The notes under the pieces are model-generated. The model was given only the letters and a program-made list of their open reading frames with translations, was not told where the DNA came from and made no database searches. This document shows positions 37,970 through 47,402 of a stretch of DNA of 64,000 nucleotides, one piece after another. The DNA is from Nocardia sp. BMG111209. GTDB taxonomy: Bacteria > Actinomycetota > Actinomycetes > Mycobacteriales > Mycobacteriaceae. The DNA is taken from contig NZ_KB907308.1 in NCBI RefSeq assembly GCF_000381925.1, positions 1,612,001 through 1,676,000 of the forward strand, written 5' to 3'. The first letter of the stretch is position 1. Each line of letters begins with the position of its first letter. The position numbers and the translations under genes were made by a program.

Positions 37970-40458
37970 GCGATCAATTTCCTGGTGCCGGAGAGCAATT
38001 CGTTACCGCTGCGGCCGATGCGGATGTGCGCGCCGGCCGCGACGTCTCCGAGCACCGATTTCGCCCAGGGCGCGTCGTGGTCCAGCAGATCGTTGAGATC
38101 GTCGACCAGATTCGGTTCGCCGAACACCGCCAGCGACACCTTCTCCCGGGTGGTGCGGGCCGCGTCGACGCGGCGCTGTACCTCCCGATGGTCGACACCG
38201 TCGGCCAGCAGCTGCGCTCGCGCGCGGGCCAGCGCGGCCGCCTCGACGGCCGAGCGGCAGCAGGTGACGACCAGTTCCGTGGCGATCGCCTTCGGCAGTT
38301 GGCGGGTTCGCAGCAGCGCGTTCGCGTCGTCGAGATATCGGCGCACCGGATCCTGGCCCACCCGCACCTCGACCACCGACCGTTCGCGCCGCTGCACGTC
38401 GAGAACCGTTGCCCCCAAACGTAATCGGCGCACCGCCTCGGCCAGCCGCTCGTCGTGGGTGAACACCACCACCTGCCGGCCGCTGCGGGCGACCGCGGCC
38501 AGCACCTGGGCCAGGCCGTCCACCTTCGCCGGATCCATCGCCTGCACGGGATCATCGATGACCACGAAACCGAACGGGCTCTCCGGCACCGTGGCCCGCG
38601 GCAGGAACAGCGCCAGCCCCAGGGCGTGCAGTTCGCCCTGGCTCATCACGCCGAGCGCGCTGGCGCCGGTGTCGTCCACGGTGACGTCCAGCAGCACCTT
38701 GCGGGTCGCCCCCGCGGTGCCCTGCAGCCGGACCACCCCGAGGTCGACGTTGCTCTGCTGGCGCAGGCCGCGCCAGATCCGCCGGGCGTGGTCGGCCAGC
38801 GGCGCCATCCGCTCGTCACGCAGGCCCGCCGCGGCGGATTTCAGCCACTCCTCCGCGCGCTTGACCGTCCGCAGTTCCGGCTCCGCGGCCGCGGCGCCCG
38901 CCGCATCCTGCGCCCAGGCCGCGATCCGCGGCACCAGCGGGGTCCAGGCCGCGTCCAGGCGGTCGAGTTCCTTGCGGGCCGAACGTTGCAGCGCGGCCAG
39001 GCAGCGCGCCGCGTCGGCGTGCGCACCGCGCAGGCGGTCGCCGCGTGGGGTGCCGGCGCACGGCGTATCCGCCGGGCAGGCCTCGCCGACCGCGGCGGCC
39101 CAGACCGACCAGGTCCAGCGGGCCGGGCCGGTGTCCACCCCACTGCCGTCCAGCGTCGAGGGGTCCAGCTCGGCCGGAACCGGTTGGACCAGGGCCCGCA
39201 CCCGGCGAAGAGCCGCGTCCAATGCGTCGTGCGCGGCGGTGAGCGCGGCCGCCCGCTCGGTGAGGCGAGCGATCTGCGCGTCGGCCTCGTGCTGCCACCG
39301 CTGATCGAGCGTGCCCTGTCCGCACAGCGGGCACGAGACCTCACCGCCGGCGTGGGCATGTACCCGGGCGCGTCGCAGGAGGTCCAGTACGCGCAGTTCG
39401 GCCTCGGTATCGCCGGTGCTGTGCGTGGCCAGCGCCGCGAGACCGTCGTCCAGGACAGTGGCGGCCGCGTCGACCTCGGCCGCCTCGGGCAGCCGCAGCC
39501 GCAGGATCGCCTGCAGCGCGGCCGCACCCGCCGGATCGTGCCGGGCGCCGGCCAGCTCGCGGCCGAGCTCCGACAGGTCCGGCTGGGCGTCGCGCAATAA
39601 TCCGGCAACCCGCACGGCGCGCTCGTCCGCCACGGCCTCCAGGTCCGCCAGCAGGACCTGACGCTGGTCCTTGCACTGCCGCGCGGCCCGTTCCAGCTCC
39701 AGCCGCCGCGTCCGGGTCCGTTCCTGCGCGGCGGTCAGATCGTCGAGTCCGAGCAGCCGGTGCAGCGCGTCGAACAGGTCACTGGGACGGCCGTCGACCA
39801 GGGCGCCGAGTTCGCTGTAGGACAGGAACGGACGGTACAGCTCGAGGGCCCGCGCCCAGTCCCCGGCGGCGAACTCGGCGGGCGCGGATCCGTTGCGCTG
39901 CACGGTCCATCGGCCCTCGGCCAGATCGACGCCGCCGGGCCACGCCCGGGTGACGGTGAACATGCCGGTCGGGCTCGAGGCGGTCAGCTCCAGATCGATG
40001 CGGGACTCGTCCCCGTCGTGCAGATTCCGCCAGCCCTCCCGCCACACCGACGACCGGCCCGACCAGCGCCGATTGTGGCCGGTCAGTACGAGTTCGGCGG
40101 CCTCGGCGAAACTGGACTTACCGGATCCGTTGCGCCCCACCACAAGTGTGAGTCCCGGTCCGGGCGGTAATCGCAGCACCGCCTCCGGCCCGATTCCGCG
40201 GAAACCGCGAACCCGGATGGCGCGCAGAAAGATTCCCGTGCACTCCTGGACCGAACCCGTTCGATCCGGCGAGACGCCGAGTGCGTCGAGCACCGTACCG
40301 GCGACATCGTCGGTGACCGACGCGTCCGCCGCCAAGCGGCGCGAAACCAGATCGAACAGGCGCGGCGCAGCCCGCCCGGGATCGTCGGGGGCATCCCCCA
40401 CCTGGCCACTCCCTCTGCCGTGCATGCCCTCTGCCGCGCATGTGAGCACGCCCGGCAT
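37954..40458 (-). CDS. SMC/Rad50-like ABC-fold ATPase with CPxCG motif
   Basis: An 834-residue ATPase. An ~85-residue leader precedes the head domain with Walker A GRNGSGKSS (108-116). A long helical central region contains CPLCG (376-380), as at a zinc hook. The second head part has ABC signature MSQGE (605-609), Walker B VVIDDP (632-637) and the H-loop VVFTHDE (664-670). About 150 further residues follow. The start is the ATG after GGAGG; a GTG ten codons earlier lacks a ribosome site. RecF/RecN-type repair and defence ATPases share this plan. Pairing with the HEPN-like gene favours a conflict role, which is inference. Confidence 0.8.
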   Translation of the reverse strand: MPGVLTCAAEGMHGRGSGQVGDAPDDPGRAAPRLFDLVSRRLAADASVTDDVAGTVLDALGVSPDRTGSVQECTGIFLRAIRVRGFRGIGPEAVLRLPPGPGLTLVVGRNGSGKSSFAEAAELVLTGHNRRWSGRSSVWREGWRNLHDGDESRIDLELTASSPTGMFTVTRAWPGGVDLAEGRWTVQRNGSAPAEFAAGDWARALELYRPFLSYSELGALVDGRPSDLFDALHRLLGLDDLTAAQERTRTRRLELERAARQCKDQRQVLLADLEAVADERAVRVAGLLRDAQPDLSELGRELAGARHDPAGAAALQAILRLRLPEAAEVDAAATVLDDGLAALATHSTGDTEAELRVLDLLRRARVHAHAGGEVSCPLCGQGTLDQRWQHEADAQIARLTERAAALTAAHDALDAALRRVRALVQPVPAELDPSTLDGSGVDTGPARWTWSVWAAAVGEACPADTPCAGTPRGDRLRGAHADAARCLAALQRSARKELDRLDAAWTPLVPRIAAWAQDAAGAAAAEPELRTVKRAEEWLKSAAAGLRDERMAPLADHARRIWRGLRQQSNVDLGVVRLQGTAGATRKVLLDVTVDDTGASALGVMSQGELHALGLALFLPRATVPESPFGFVVIDDPVQAMDPAKVDGLAQVLAAVARSGRQVVVFTHDERLAEAVRRLRLGATVLDVQRRERSVVEVRVGQDPVRRYLDDANALLRTRQLPKAIATELVVTCCRSAVEAAALARARAQLLADGVDHREVQRRVDAARTTREKVSLAVFGEPNLVDDLNDLLDHDAPWAKSVLGDVAAGAHIRIGRSGNELLSGTRKLIAWLSR

Positions 40459-40889
40459 GTCGTCACGCCTCCGAGCCGATTTCCCCACCGGCCGTCCGCG
40501 AACTCCTTCGTTCGCCGAAGGAGGCTGTGCGGGAACGGTACCCGATCGGCGCCGGTTCCGCGTCGTCCGAAGAACCGGCCCGGCGGGACGCTATGGCCAT
40601 CGAGAACGTCCGTTCCGACCCGATGTCCACCCCTCGGTCGTCCCGGCCGGGGCAGTTCCAACGAATGCACCCGAAGTGGGTGGCCCGGGTTGAACCGAAC
40701 AGAACAGAATGCCAGATGCCTTCTCATGCGGCAAGGGTTCTTGACGCCACCAAACCCGCACCGCGCCATGGCAATTGATCAGCAATCGATATCGCGCGCA
40801 CCCTGCGGAGTCACCGGATCGGGCGGTGCCGGATTCTTGTCGGTGGCTTCCGATACAAATCCGGGCAAGCGAGCGGAGGGGGAGCGACG
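40459..40889. promoter_or_regulatory. Divergent control region between ATPase and SWIM operons
   Basis: This 431-base gap has no supportable gene. A perfect dyad CTCCTTCG-N5-CGAAGGAG (40503-40523) lies 45 bases upstream of the ATPase start. On the other side, a GATACAAAT box (40852-40860) and a GGAGGGGGAG ribosome site precede the SWIM gene. The region between (about 40600-40800) is somewhat less GC-rich than its flanks. Confidence 0.4.
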
Positions 40890-43748
40890 ATGACCACAAC
40901 TGCCACCGGAGTGGACACCATGAGCTGGACCGCGGATCGGATCGCCGCCCTGGCGCCGGACGCCGCCTCCCTCACCGCCGCCCGCAAGCTCCGCGGCCGA
41001 TGGAGCGGCACCGGTCGGCACGGGGCGGCGCTGTGGGGCCTGTGCGGAGGTAGCGGATCGACGCCGTATCGCACGATCGTGGATCTGGACGGACCGGCCT
41101 ACCGCTGCTCCTGCCCGAGCCGGAAATTCCCCTGCAAGCATGCCCTCGCCTTGCTGCTGGCCTGGTCCGACGGCATCGTGCCCGAGGCCGGCGCGCCCGC
41201 CGACTTCGCCGCCGAGTGGCTGGCCGCGCGGGCCACGCGCGCCGCGAAACCCGTTGCGGCCGTGGATCGGACACCCAAGCAGGCCACGGTCGAACAGCGC
41301 CGGGCCCGGGTCGCCGCGGGGCTCGCGGATCTGGACGTGTGGCTGTGCGATCAGATCCGCACCGGGCTGGCCCAGTCCGACCGTTCGTTCCGGGCCTTCG
41401 AGACCATGGCCGCGCGGATGGTCGACGCGCAGGCGCCCGGGGTCGCGGCGGCGCTGCGGCAACTACCGCACATCGTCGTCGTCCGGCCCGACTGGCCGGT
41501 GGTGCTGTTGCGCGAATTCGGCCGCCTGCATCTGCTGGCCACCGCGCACCGGCGGCTGGACGAACTGACGCCCGCACTCGCCGCGAGCGTGCGCACCCAT
41601 GTCGGCTATCCGGCCGTCGCCGAGACCGTGCGGGCGCAGCCGCCGGTGCGCGATCGCTGGATGGTGCTGGGACAACGGCAATCCGAGGAGGATCGCCTGT
41701 ACACGCGGCGAGTCTGGTTGCGCGGCCGGGAATCCGGCCGCTGGGCGACGATCGTCGACCACAGCTTCGGCAGTCCTGCCTTTCCGCCCGATATGCCGCT
41801 GCCCGGCACGATGCTCGACGCCGACCTGCACTTCCATCCGGCCGCCGCACCCCTGCGTGCCGTCTGGGGCGCCCGGCACGAGGTCGCCGAGCCGTTCACC
41901 ACCGTGCCGGCGGCCCGTGCGGCCGGGATCGCCACGGCGCTACGCGAGCACGCCGCCGCGCTCGGCGCCGATCCGTGGCTGCGCGGATGGCCGGTGCTGC
42001 TGCCGGAGGTGGTGCCGGTGGTGACCGAAAACGACTGGTACGTCCGCGAATCCGACGGCCACGCGCTGCGGCTCGCGCGGTTCGCCGAGGCGCCCTGGTC
42101 GCTGCTGGGGGTGTCCGGCGGTCATCCGGTGGCGGTGATCGGTGAGTGGACCGCCGACGGGCTGGTGCCGATCTCGGTGTTCACCGCCGGCGACATCGTC
42201 GGCATCACCGCCGATCCGGTGTCCGGGGCGCCGGGCGACACCTCGGCCGATCCGATGTCGACGGCACTGCTGGGCACCGCCCGCCGCGGGGTCCGGACGG
42301 CGGAACTGCCGGCGCCTGTCGCGGCGGCGGCAGCGCGTTTCTCCGGCGATCCGGCCGCGGTCCTGCTCGACATCGCGGTCGTGCACGATCTCTTCGCCCG
42401 GGGCGCGATCCTGCCGGAATCCGTCCCCGCGCCCGAACCGGCCACCGACGACGAGCGCCTGGTGCTACCGCAGGCGGCCGCCGCCCGGCTGGCCGAACTG
42501 CTCACGAGCAACTCCCCGTTCCTGCCCGAATGGTTCGAGGCGGCCGAGCGCCCGGCGTTCCGGGCCCCGGACGCACTGGCCGGCCTGGTTCTGGACCAGG
42601 CACGCACCCGGACGGAGTTACGGGAGACGCTGTTACGGCTCGCGGGCACCCGCGGCACGTGGCTGGCCCGGCAGAATCCGGCCTGGCGCACCCTCGTCCG
42701 GACCACACCGGAGGGCGCCGACGTCTGGTCGCACGGCCGGGCCGCCGAGCGGCGCGTCTGGCTGAGCACGCTGCGCGCCCGCGATCCGGAACGTGCCCGG
42801 GAGACGCTGGCCGATTCGTGGCGGCGCGAACCGGGTCCGGTGCGTGCGGAGTTGCTCGCCGTACTGTCCGACGGGCTCACCCTCGCCGACGAACCACTGC
42901 TCGAGTCCGCCCTGGACGATACGCGCGCGGAGGTGCGGCTCGTGGCGGCGGAACTGCTTGCCCGCCTGCCCGATTCGGCCTTCGGCCGGCGCATGGAGTT
43001 ACGGGCGGCGCAGTGGCTGCCGTTATCCTACGGGCAACTCTCGGTGCGCATACCGCCGGAACCGGATGCCGGCGCGCGGCGCGACGGGCTCGCGGCCCGG
43101 CCGAGCGGCGCCGGCTACCGTCTCGGCGGCCTGCCCGACGCCCGCGCCGAACGCTTGCACCGCCTCGTCGCCGCGACCCCGTTGCGGTATTGGCGGTCAC
43201 TGTCGGTGACCCCGGCCACCGCGGGTGAGGTCGAACTCGACGACGGCATGCTCGCGCCTTGGTTCGCCGGACTGGCCGAGGCGGCCCTGGCCCAGCAGGA
43301 CACGGCCTGGGCCACCGCCCTGTTCGACCTGTTCGGCAAGGCGCCGACGCTCGGTCCCACCGTGGAGGTGCGCCGGGAGTTGTTCGCGCTCCTGCCCGCC
43401 GACGATCGGCTGCGACGCCTGCGCGCACTGGACAGCAGCTGGCTGGCCGAACTGGAACTCCTGGTTCCCGCGATGCCGCGACCGTGGCCGGTGCCGCTCG
43501 CCGACCATGTGATCCGGCTGCTGCTGGATCGCGCCCACCTGGCCACGGCGCGGCCCGGCGCACCCGGCCTGTCCCCCGTCTCCTACCGCAGCCTGTTCCA
43601 CGCGGCCGCGGTGAATTTCCCGACCGATACGGCCGACACCGTACTGGTCGCGGCTCGCCGCTGCGGAGATCCGCAGTGGGAGCGCGCCTTCGAACACCTC
43701 GCCGGCGACCTGACCCTACGCAAGACCATGCTCGAGGAGCTGCGATGA
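40890..43748 (+). CDS. SWIM zinc-finger protein fused to a DUF5691-like region
   Basis: A 952-residue protein. The SWIM motif C-x-C-x6-C-x-H is Cys73, Cys75, Cys82, His84, in a context typical of the YehQ-like family (GPAYRCSCPSRKFPCKHALALLLAW). From about residue 457 (STALLGTARRGVRTAELP) it resembles DUF5691 proteins, which I recall as separate neighbouring genes in Streptomyces; the rest looks HEAT-like helical. SWIM fingers bind nucleic acid or protein. It heads a four-gene operon and its stop overlaps the MoxR ATG by four bases. Biochemical role unknown. Confidence 0.85.
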   Translation: MTTTATGVDTMSWTADRIAALAPDAASLTAARKLRGRWSGTGRHGAALWGLCGGSGSTPYRTIVDLDGPAYRCSCPSRKFPCKHALALLLAWSDGIVPEAGAPADFAAEWLAARATRAAKPVAAVDRTPKQATVEQRRARVAAGLADLDVWLCDQIRTGLAQSDRSFRAFETMAARMVDAQAPGVAAALRQLPHIVVVRPDWPVVLLREFGRLHLLATAHRRLDELTPALAASVRTHVGYPAVAETVRAQPPVRDRWMVLGQRQSEEDRLYTRRVWLRGRESGRWATIVDHSFGSPAFPPDMPLPGTMLDADLHFHPAAAPLRAVWGARHEVAEPFTTVPAARAAGIATALREHAAALGADPWLRGWPVLLPEVVPVVTENDWYVRESDGHALRLARFAEAPWSLLGVSGGHPVAVIGEWTADGLVPISVFTAGDIVGITADPVSGAPGDTSADPMSTALLGTARRGVRTAELPAPVAAAAARFSGDPAAVLLDIAVVHDLFARGAILPESVPAPEPATDDERLVLPQAAAARLAELLTSNSPFLPEWFEAAERPAFRAPDALAGLVLDQARTRTELRETLLRLAGTRGTWLARQNPAWRTLVRTTPEGADVWSHGRAAERRVWLSTLRARDPERARETLADSWRREPGPVRAELLAVLSDGLTLADEPLLESALDDTRAEVRLVAAELLARLPDSAFGRRMELRAAQWLPLSYGQLSVRIPPEPDAGARRDGLAARPSGAGYRLGGLPDARAERLHRLVAATPLRYWRSLSVTPATAGEVELDDGMLAPWFAGLAEAALAQQDTAWATALFDLFGKAPTLGPTVEVRRELFALLPADDRLRRLRALDSSWLAELELLVPAMPRPWPVPLADHVIRLLLDRAHLATARPGAPGLSPVSYRSLFHAAAVNFPTDTADTVLVAARRCGDPQWERAFEHLAGDLTLRKTMLEELR

Positions 43749-44848
43749 CGACGACCGAAACCACTTCCGGCGACCTGCTGCGCCCGCACGCCGAACAGGC
43801 CTTCGCCGAGGAACTGCGCGCACTGGCCGCGGTCGACGACCGGCCCCGCCCGCCGTCGTGGCGGCTGTCGCCCTGGGCGGTGGTGACCTATCTCCTCGGC
43901 GGGGTGCTGTCCGACGGCACGACCGTCAGCCCCAAGTACGTGGGCCCGCGCCGATTGCTGGAGGTGGCGGTGGCCACCCTCGCCACCGACCGCGCCCTGT
44001 TGTTGCTCGGTGTGCCGGGTACGGCGAAAACCTGGGTCTCGGAACATCTTTCGGCCGCCGTCTGCGGCGCCTCGACGCTGCTGGTGCAGGGCACCTCCGG
44101 CACCGCCGAGGAGGCGATCCGTTACGGCTGGAACTATGCGCGGCTGCTGGCCGAGGGGCCCAGTACCGGCGCGCTGGTCCCGTCGCCGGTCATGACGGCG
44201 ATGCGCCTGGGTTCCATCGCGCGGATCGAGGAGCTCACCCGCATCCCCTCCGATGTGCAGGACGCGCTGATCACGGTGCTGTCCGAGAAGACCCTCCCGG
44301 TACCCGAACTCGGCACCGAGGTGCAGGCGGCCAAGGGGTTCAACGTGATCGCCACCGCCAACGACCGCGACCGCGGGGTGAACGAACTGTCGTCGGCGCT
44401 GCGGCGGCGGTTCAACACGGTCGTGCTGCCGCTGCCCGCCACCGAGGACGAGGAGGTGGCGATCGTGACCCGGCGCGTCGAACAGCTCGGCGCCGCACTG
44501 GAACTGCCCGCGGTACCGGCGGCCGCCGAGGAGGTCCGGCGCGTGGTGCGGGTGTTCCGGGAACTGCGCTCCGGCATCACCGCCGACGGCCGCACCAAAC
44601 TCAAATCGCCGTCGGCCACGCTGTCGACCGCGGAGGCGATCTCGGTGCTCACCAGCGGCCTCGCTCTCTCCGCGCATTTCGGCGACGGCGTGCTGCGGGC
44701 CGCCGATGTGGCGGGCGCGGTCCTGGGCGCGGTGATCAAGGATCCGGTCGCGGACGCGGTCGTGTGGACCGAATATCTGGAGGCCGTCGTCCGCGAGCGC
44801 GAGGGCTGGTCCGATTTCTACCGCGCCTGCCGCGAGGTACACGAATGA
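43745..44848 (+). CDS. MoxR-type AAA+ ATPase (YehL-like)
   Basis: A 367-residue AAA+ ATPase with Walker A GVPGTAKT (89-96), a Walker B-like IARIEEL, sensor 1 FNVIATANDRD and arginine finger region LSSALRRRF. MoxR ATPases act as chaperones that remodel protein complexes, usually with a VWA partner, which is encoded three genes on. ATGA overlaps on both sides show tight co-translation with the SWIM and DUF5682-like genes. Confidence 0.92.
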   Translation: MTTTETTSGDLLRPHAEQAFAEELRALAAVDDRPRPPSWRLSPWAVVTYLLGGVLSDGTTVSPKYVGPRRLLEVAVATLATDRALLLLGVPGTAKTWVSEHLSAAVCGASTLLVQGTSGTAEEAIRYGWNYARLLAEGPSTGALVPSPVMTAMRLGSIARIEELTRIPSDVQDALITVLSEKTLPVPELGTEVQAAKGFNVIATANDRDRGVNELSSALRRRFNTVVLPLPATEDEEVAIVTRRVEQLGAALELPAVPAAAEEVRRVVRVFRELRSGITADGRTKLKSPSATLSTAEAISVLTSGLALSAHFGDGVLRAADVAGAVLGAVIKDPVADAVVWTEYLEAVVREREGWSDFYRACREVHE

Positions 44849-47208
44849 ATGACGCCGACCCCTGCCCACCGGCCGAGGACCCACCCGAGACGAGGGTTTT
44901 CGGCATCCGGCACCACGGCCCCGGTTCGGCGCGTTCCGTGCGCTTGGCGCTGGAACGCTTCCGGCCCGACGCCATCCTCATCGAGGGTCCGGCGGACGCC
45001 GACCCGCTCATCGGCTATGTGGCCGCCGACGGGATGGCACCGCCGGTCGCACTGCTGGCCTATGCGCCCGACACCCCGGCCCACGCCGCCTTCTGGCCGT
45101 TCGCCGTCTTCTCCCCCGAATGGCAGGCGCTGCGCTACGCCGTCGACAACGGTGTCGCCGTGGGCTTCTGCGATCTGCCCGCCACCATGGTCCTCGCCGC
45201 CGACGCCGGGCCCGGCGACCGCACGGACCCGCTCGCCGAACTGGCGGCCGCCGCCGGCTACGACGATCCGGAACGCTGGTGGGACGCCGTCATCGAATCC
45301 ACCGCGGACGCGGACATCTTCGACGCCCTCACCGAAGCGATGACGGCCCTGCGTGAACCCGTCCCCGAGGCCATGCTCGGCCCGACCGCGATCCCGGCCG
45401 ATCCACTGCCACCACACGCCCCGGCGGACACGCCCCTCGATCCGAATCCGGGCGATCAGCGGTCCGAGGCGGCGGACGCTGCGCGGGAGCCGGTGCACGA
45501 CAACGGTTCCCGGATCGACCTGCACACCCTGCGGCGTGAGGCGTACATGCGTCAGGTGATGCGGCAGGCGCTCAAGGGCGGGGCCCGGCGGCTGGCGGTG
45601 GTGTGCGGAGCGTGGCACGCCCCGGCACTGGCCGGGAAACTCGGCCCGGCGGTCGCGGATGCCCGGCTGCTGAAGGGACTGCCGAAGACGAAGGCCACGC
45701 TGACCTGGGTGCCCTGGTCGCATTCGCGGCTGGCCGACGCCTCCGGCTACGGGGCCGGCATCACCTCGCCGGGCTGGTATCACCACCTGTTCACCGAGAC
45801 GGATCGACCGATCGCACGCTGGCTGACGAAGGTCGCCGGACGACTGCGGGCCCAGGACCTACCCGTGTCCAGCGCGCACATCATCGAATCCGTCCGGCTG
45901 GCGGACACTCTGGCGGTCCTGCGCGAACGTCCCCTGCCCGGCCTGTCGGAGGTGACCGACGCGACCCGCGCGGTGCTGTGCGACGGCGACGAGTCGCTGC
46001 TGCGCCTGATCGGCGCCGATCTGGTCGTCGGCGAGGCGCTCGGATCGGTCCCCGACGACGCGCCGACCGTACCCCTCGACGCGGACCTGCGGGCCCAGGC
46101 CCGGACGCTACGGCTGAAACAGCAGGCCCACGAACAACTTCTGGACCTGGATCTGCGCAAGGATCGCGAGGTCGCGCGATCACATCTGCTGCATCGCCTG
46201 CGGCTGCTCGGAATCGACTGGGGTACACCCACTTCCAGTGAGGTGCGCAGCACCGGCACCTTCCGGGAGACCTGGGCCCTGCGCTGGGAACCGCAACTGT
46301 CGATTGCCGTCGTCGAGGCCTCGCGCTGGGGTACCACCATCGCGGCGGCCGCCCGGGCCAAACTTCTCGACGTCGTCGCCGACGAGGGCGCGACGGTCGA
46401 AACGGTCGGCCGCGCGCTGGAATCGGCACTGCTGGCAGCCCTCGACGACGCGATCGAAGGTCTGGTCGCACGCCTGGAATCCGTTGCGGCACTGGATCAC
46501 GACGTCACCCATCTGCTGGCGGCACTGCCCGGGGTGATCCGCACGCTGCGCTACGGCGATGTGCGGGGCACCGATGTCGGGGCGCTGGCGCGGGTCGCCG
46601 ACGGTTTGTTGATCCGCATCTGCGCCGGCCTGGCCGGGGCGGTCACCGGCCTGGACACCGACGCCGCGATCGCCGTCCGCACCCTGCTCGACGCGGCCCA
46701 CCTGGCCATCGCCACCCGCGACGACGCCCACGCCACCGGCACCTGGCTCGCGGCGCTGCGCGCCTCGGCCGATCGCACCGACGTGCACGGCGCACTCGTG
46801 GGCCGTATGGTCCGGTTGCTGTGCGACGCAGGCATTTTCGACGACGCCGAGGCGGCCCGCCGAGTGTCGGCCGCCCTCTCGATCGGCCACTCCCCCGCCG
46901 AGAAGGCCGCGTGGATCGACGGCTTCCTCGGCGGCCGCGGCCTGCTCCTGGTCCACGACGCCGAACTGCTCGGGCTGGTCGACACCTGGCTGCGCAGCCT
47001 CGACGACGATCAGTTCACCGCCACCCTGCCCCTGCTGCGCCGCACCTTCGGCAGCTTCGAAGCCGGTGAGCGCCGCGCGATCGCCCAGGCCCTTCGCGGC
47101 GGCGCACGGACGGCCGCCCACACCGCCACGGCATCGGCCGAGCACGATGCCGAACGGGGCGCCCTGGCCCTCACCGCCGCCTTGGACATCCTGGTGGTCG
47201 CCCGATGA
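44845..47208 (+). CDS. DUF5682-like protein (YehM-like)
   Basis: A 787-residue protein. The N-terminal half carries VFGIRHHGPGSARSVRLALERFRPDAILIEGPADADPLI and, later, RRLAVVCGAWHAPAL; these GxRHHGPGS and GxWHxP motifs recall the TraB/EreA-like hydrolase superfamily. An acidic, Pro-rich insert lies about 175-225. The C-terminal half is helical. Always associated with MoxR and VWA genes in the clusters I know. Catalytic role unproven. Confidence 0.82.
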   Translation: MNDADPCPPAEDPPETRVFGIRHHGPGSARSVRLALERFRPDAILIEGPADADPLIGYVAADGMAPPVALLAYAPDTPAHAAFWPFAVFSPEWQALRYAVDNGVAVGFCDLPATMVLAADAGPGDRTDPLAELAAAAGYDDPERWWDAVIESTADADIFDALTEAMTALREPVPEAMLGPTAIPADPLPPHAPADTPLDPNPGDQRSEAADAAREPVHDNGSRIDLHTLRREAYMRQVMRQALKGGARRLAVVCGAWHAPALAGKLGPAVADARLLKGLPKTKATLTWVPWSHSRLADASGYGAGITSPGWYHHLFTETDRPIARWLTKVAGRLRAQDLPVSSAHIIESVRLADTLAVLRERPLPGLSEVTDATRAVLCDGDESLLRLIGADLVVGEALGSVPDDAPTVPLDADLRAQARTLRLKQQAHEQLLDLDLRKDREVARSHLLHRLRLLGIDWGTPTSSEVRSTGTFRETWALRWEPQLSIAVVEASRWGTTIAAAARAKLLDVVADEGATVETVGRALESALLAALDDAIEGLVARLESVAALDHDVTHLLAALPGVIRTLRYGDVRGTDVGALARVADGLLIRICAGLAGAVTGLDTDAAIAVRTLLDAAHLAIATRDDAHATGTWLAALRASADRTDVHGALVGRMVRLLCDAGIFDDAEAARRVSAALSIGHSPAEKAAWIDGFLGGRGLLLVHDAELLGLVDTWLRSLDDDQFTATLPLLRRTFGSFEAGERRAIAQALRGGARTAAHTATASAEHDAERGALALTAALDILVVAR

Positions 47209-47402
47209 ACGAACCGGCCTTGCTCCTCCGCTCCGATCAGGCGGCCGACGGTGTCGCGAAGCCGTTGGGCCGCAAGGGAAAACACGCGGTTCCGGCGATC
47301 GGACCACGGTACTCGCCGACGCGACCCGCACGGACCGGCGCGACCGAACACCGAACTCGGCCACGGCATCACCGGCATCGGAGAAAGGAAGTCCAGCGAT
47401 GA
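47205..47402 (+). CDS. Possible 65-codon bridging ORF
   Basis: An ATG overlaps the DUF5682-like stop by four bases, and the TGA overlaps the VWA ATG by four bases, exactly filling the 190-base gap. The product has a neutral start and a very basic Arg/His-rich end. Codon third positions are GC-rich in the first half, less so in the second. No family recognised. It may be a small operon member, a translational coupler or coincidence. Confidence 0.35.
   Translation: MNEPALLLRSDQAADGVAKPLGRKGKHAVPAIGPRYSPTRPARTGATEHRTRPRHHRHRRKEVQR

Noticed and set aside
40488..40488. GTG start of the SMC-like ATPase ten codons upstream
   Set aside because: No ribosome site there, whereas the ATG at 40458 follows GGAGG at proper distance.
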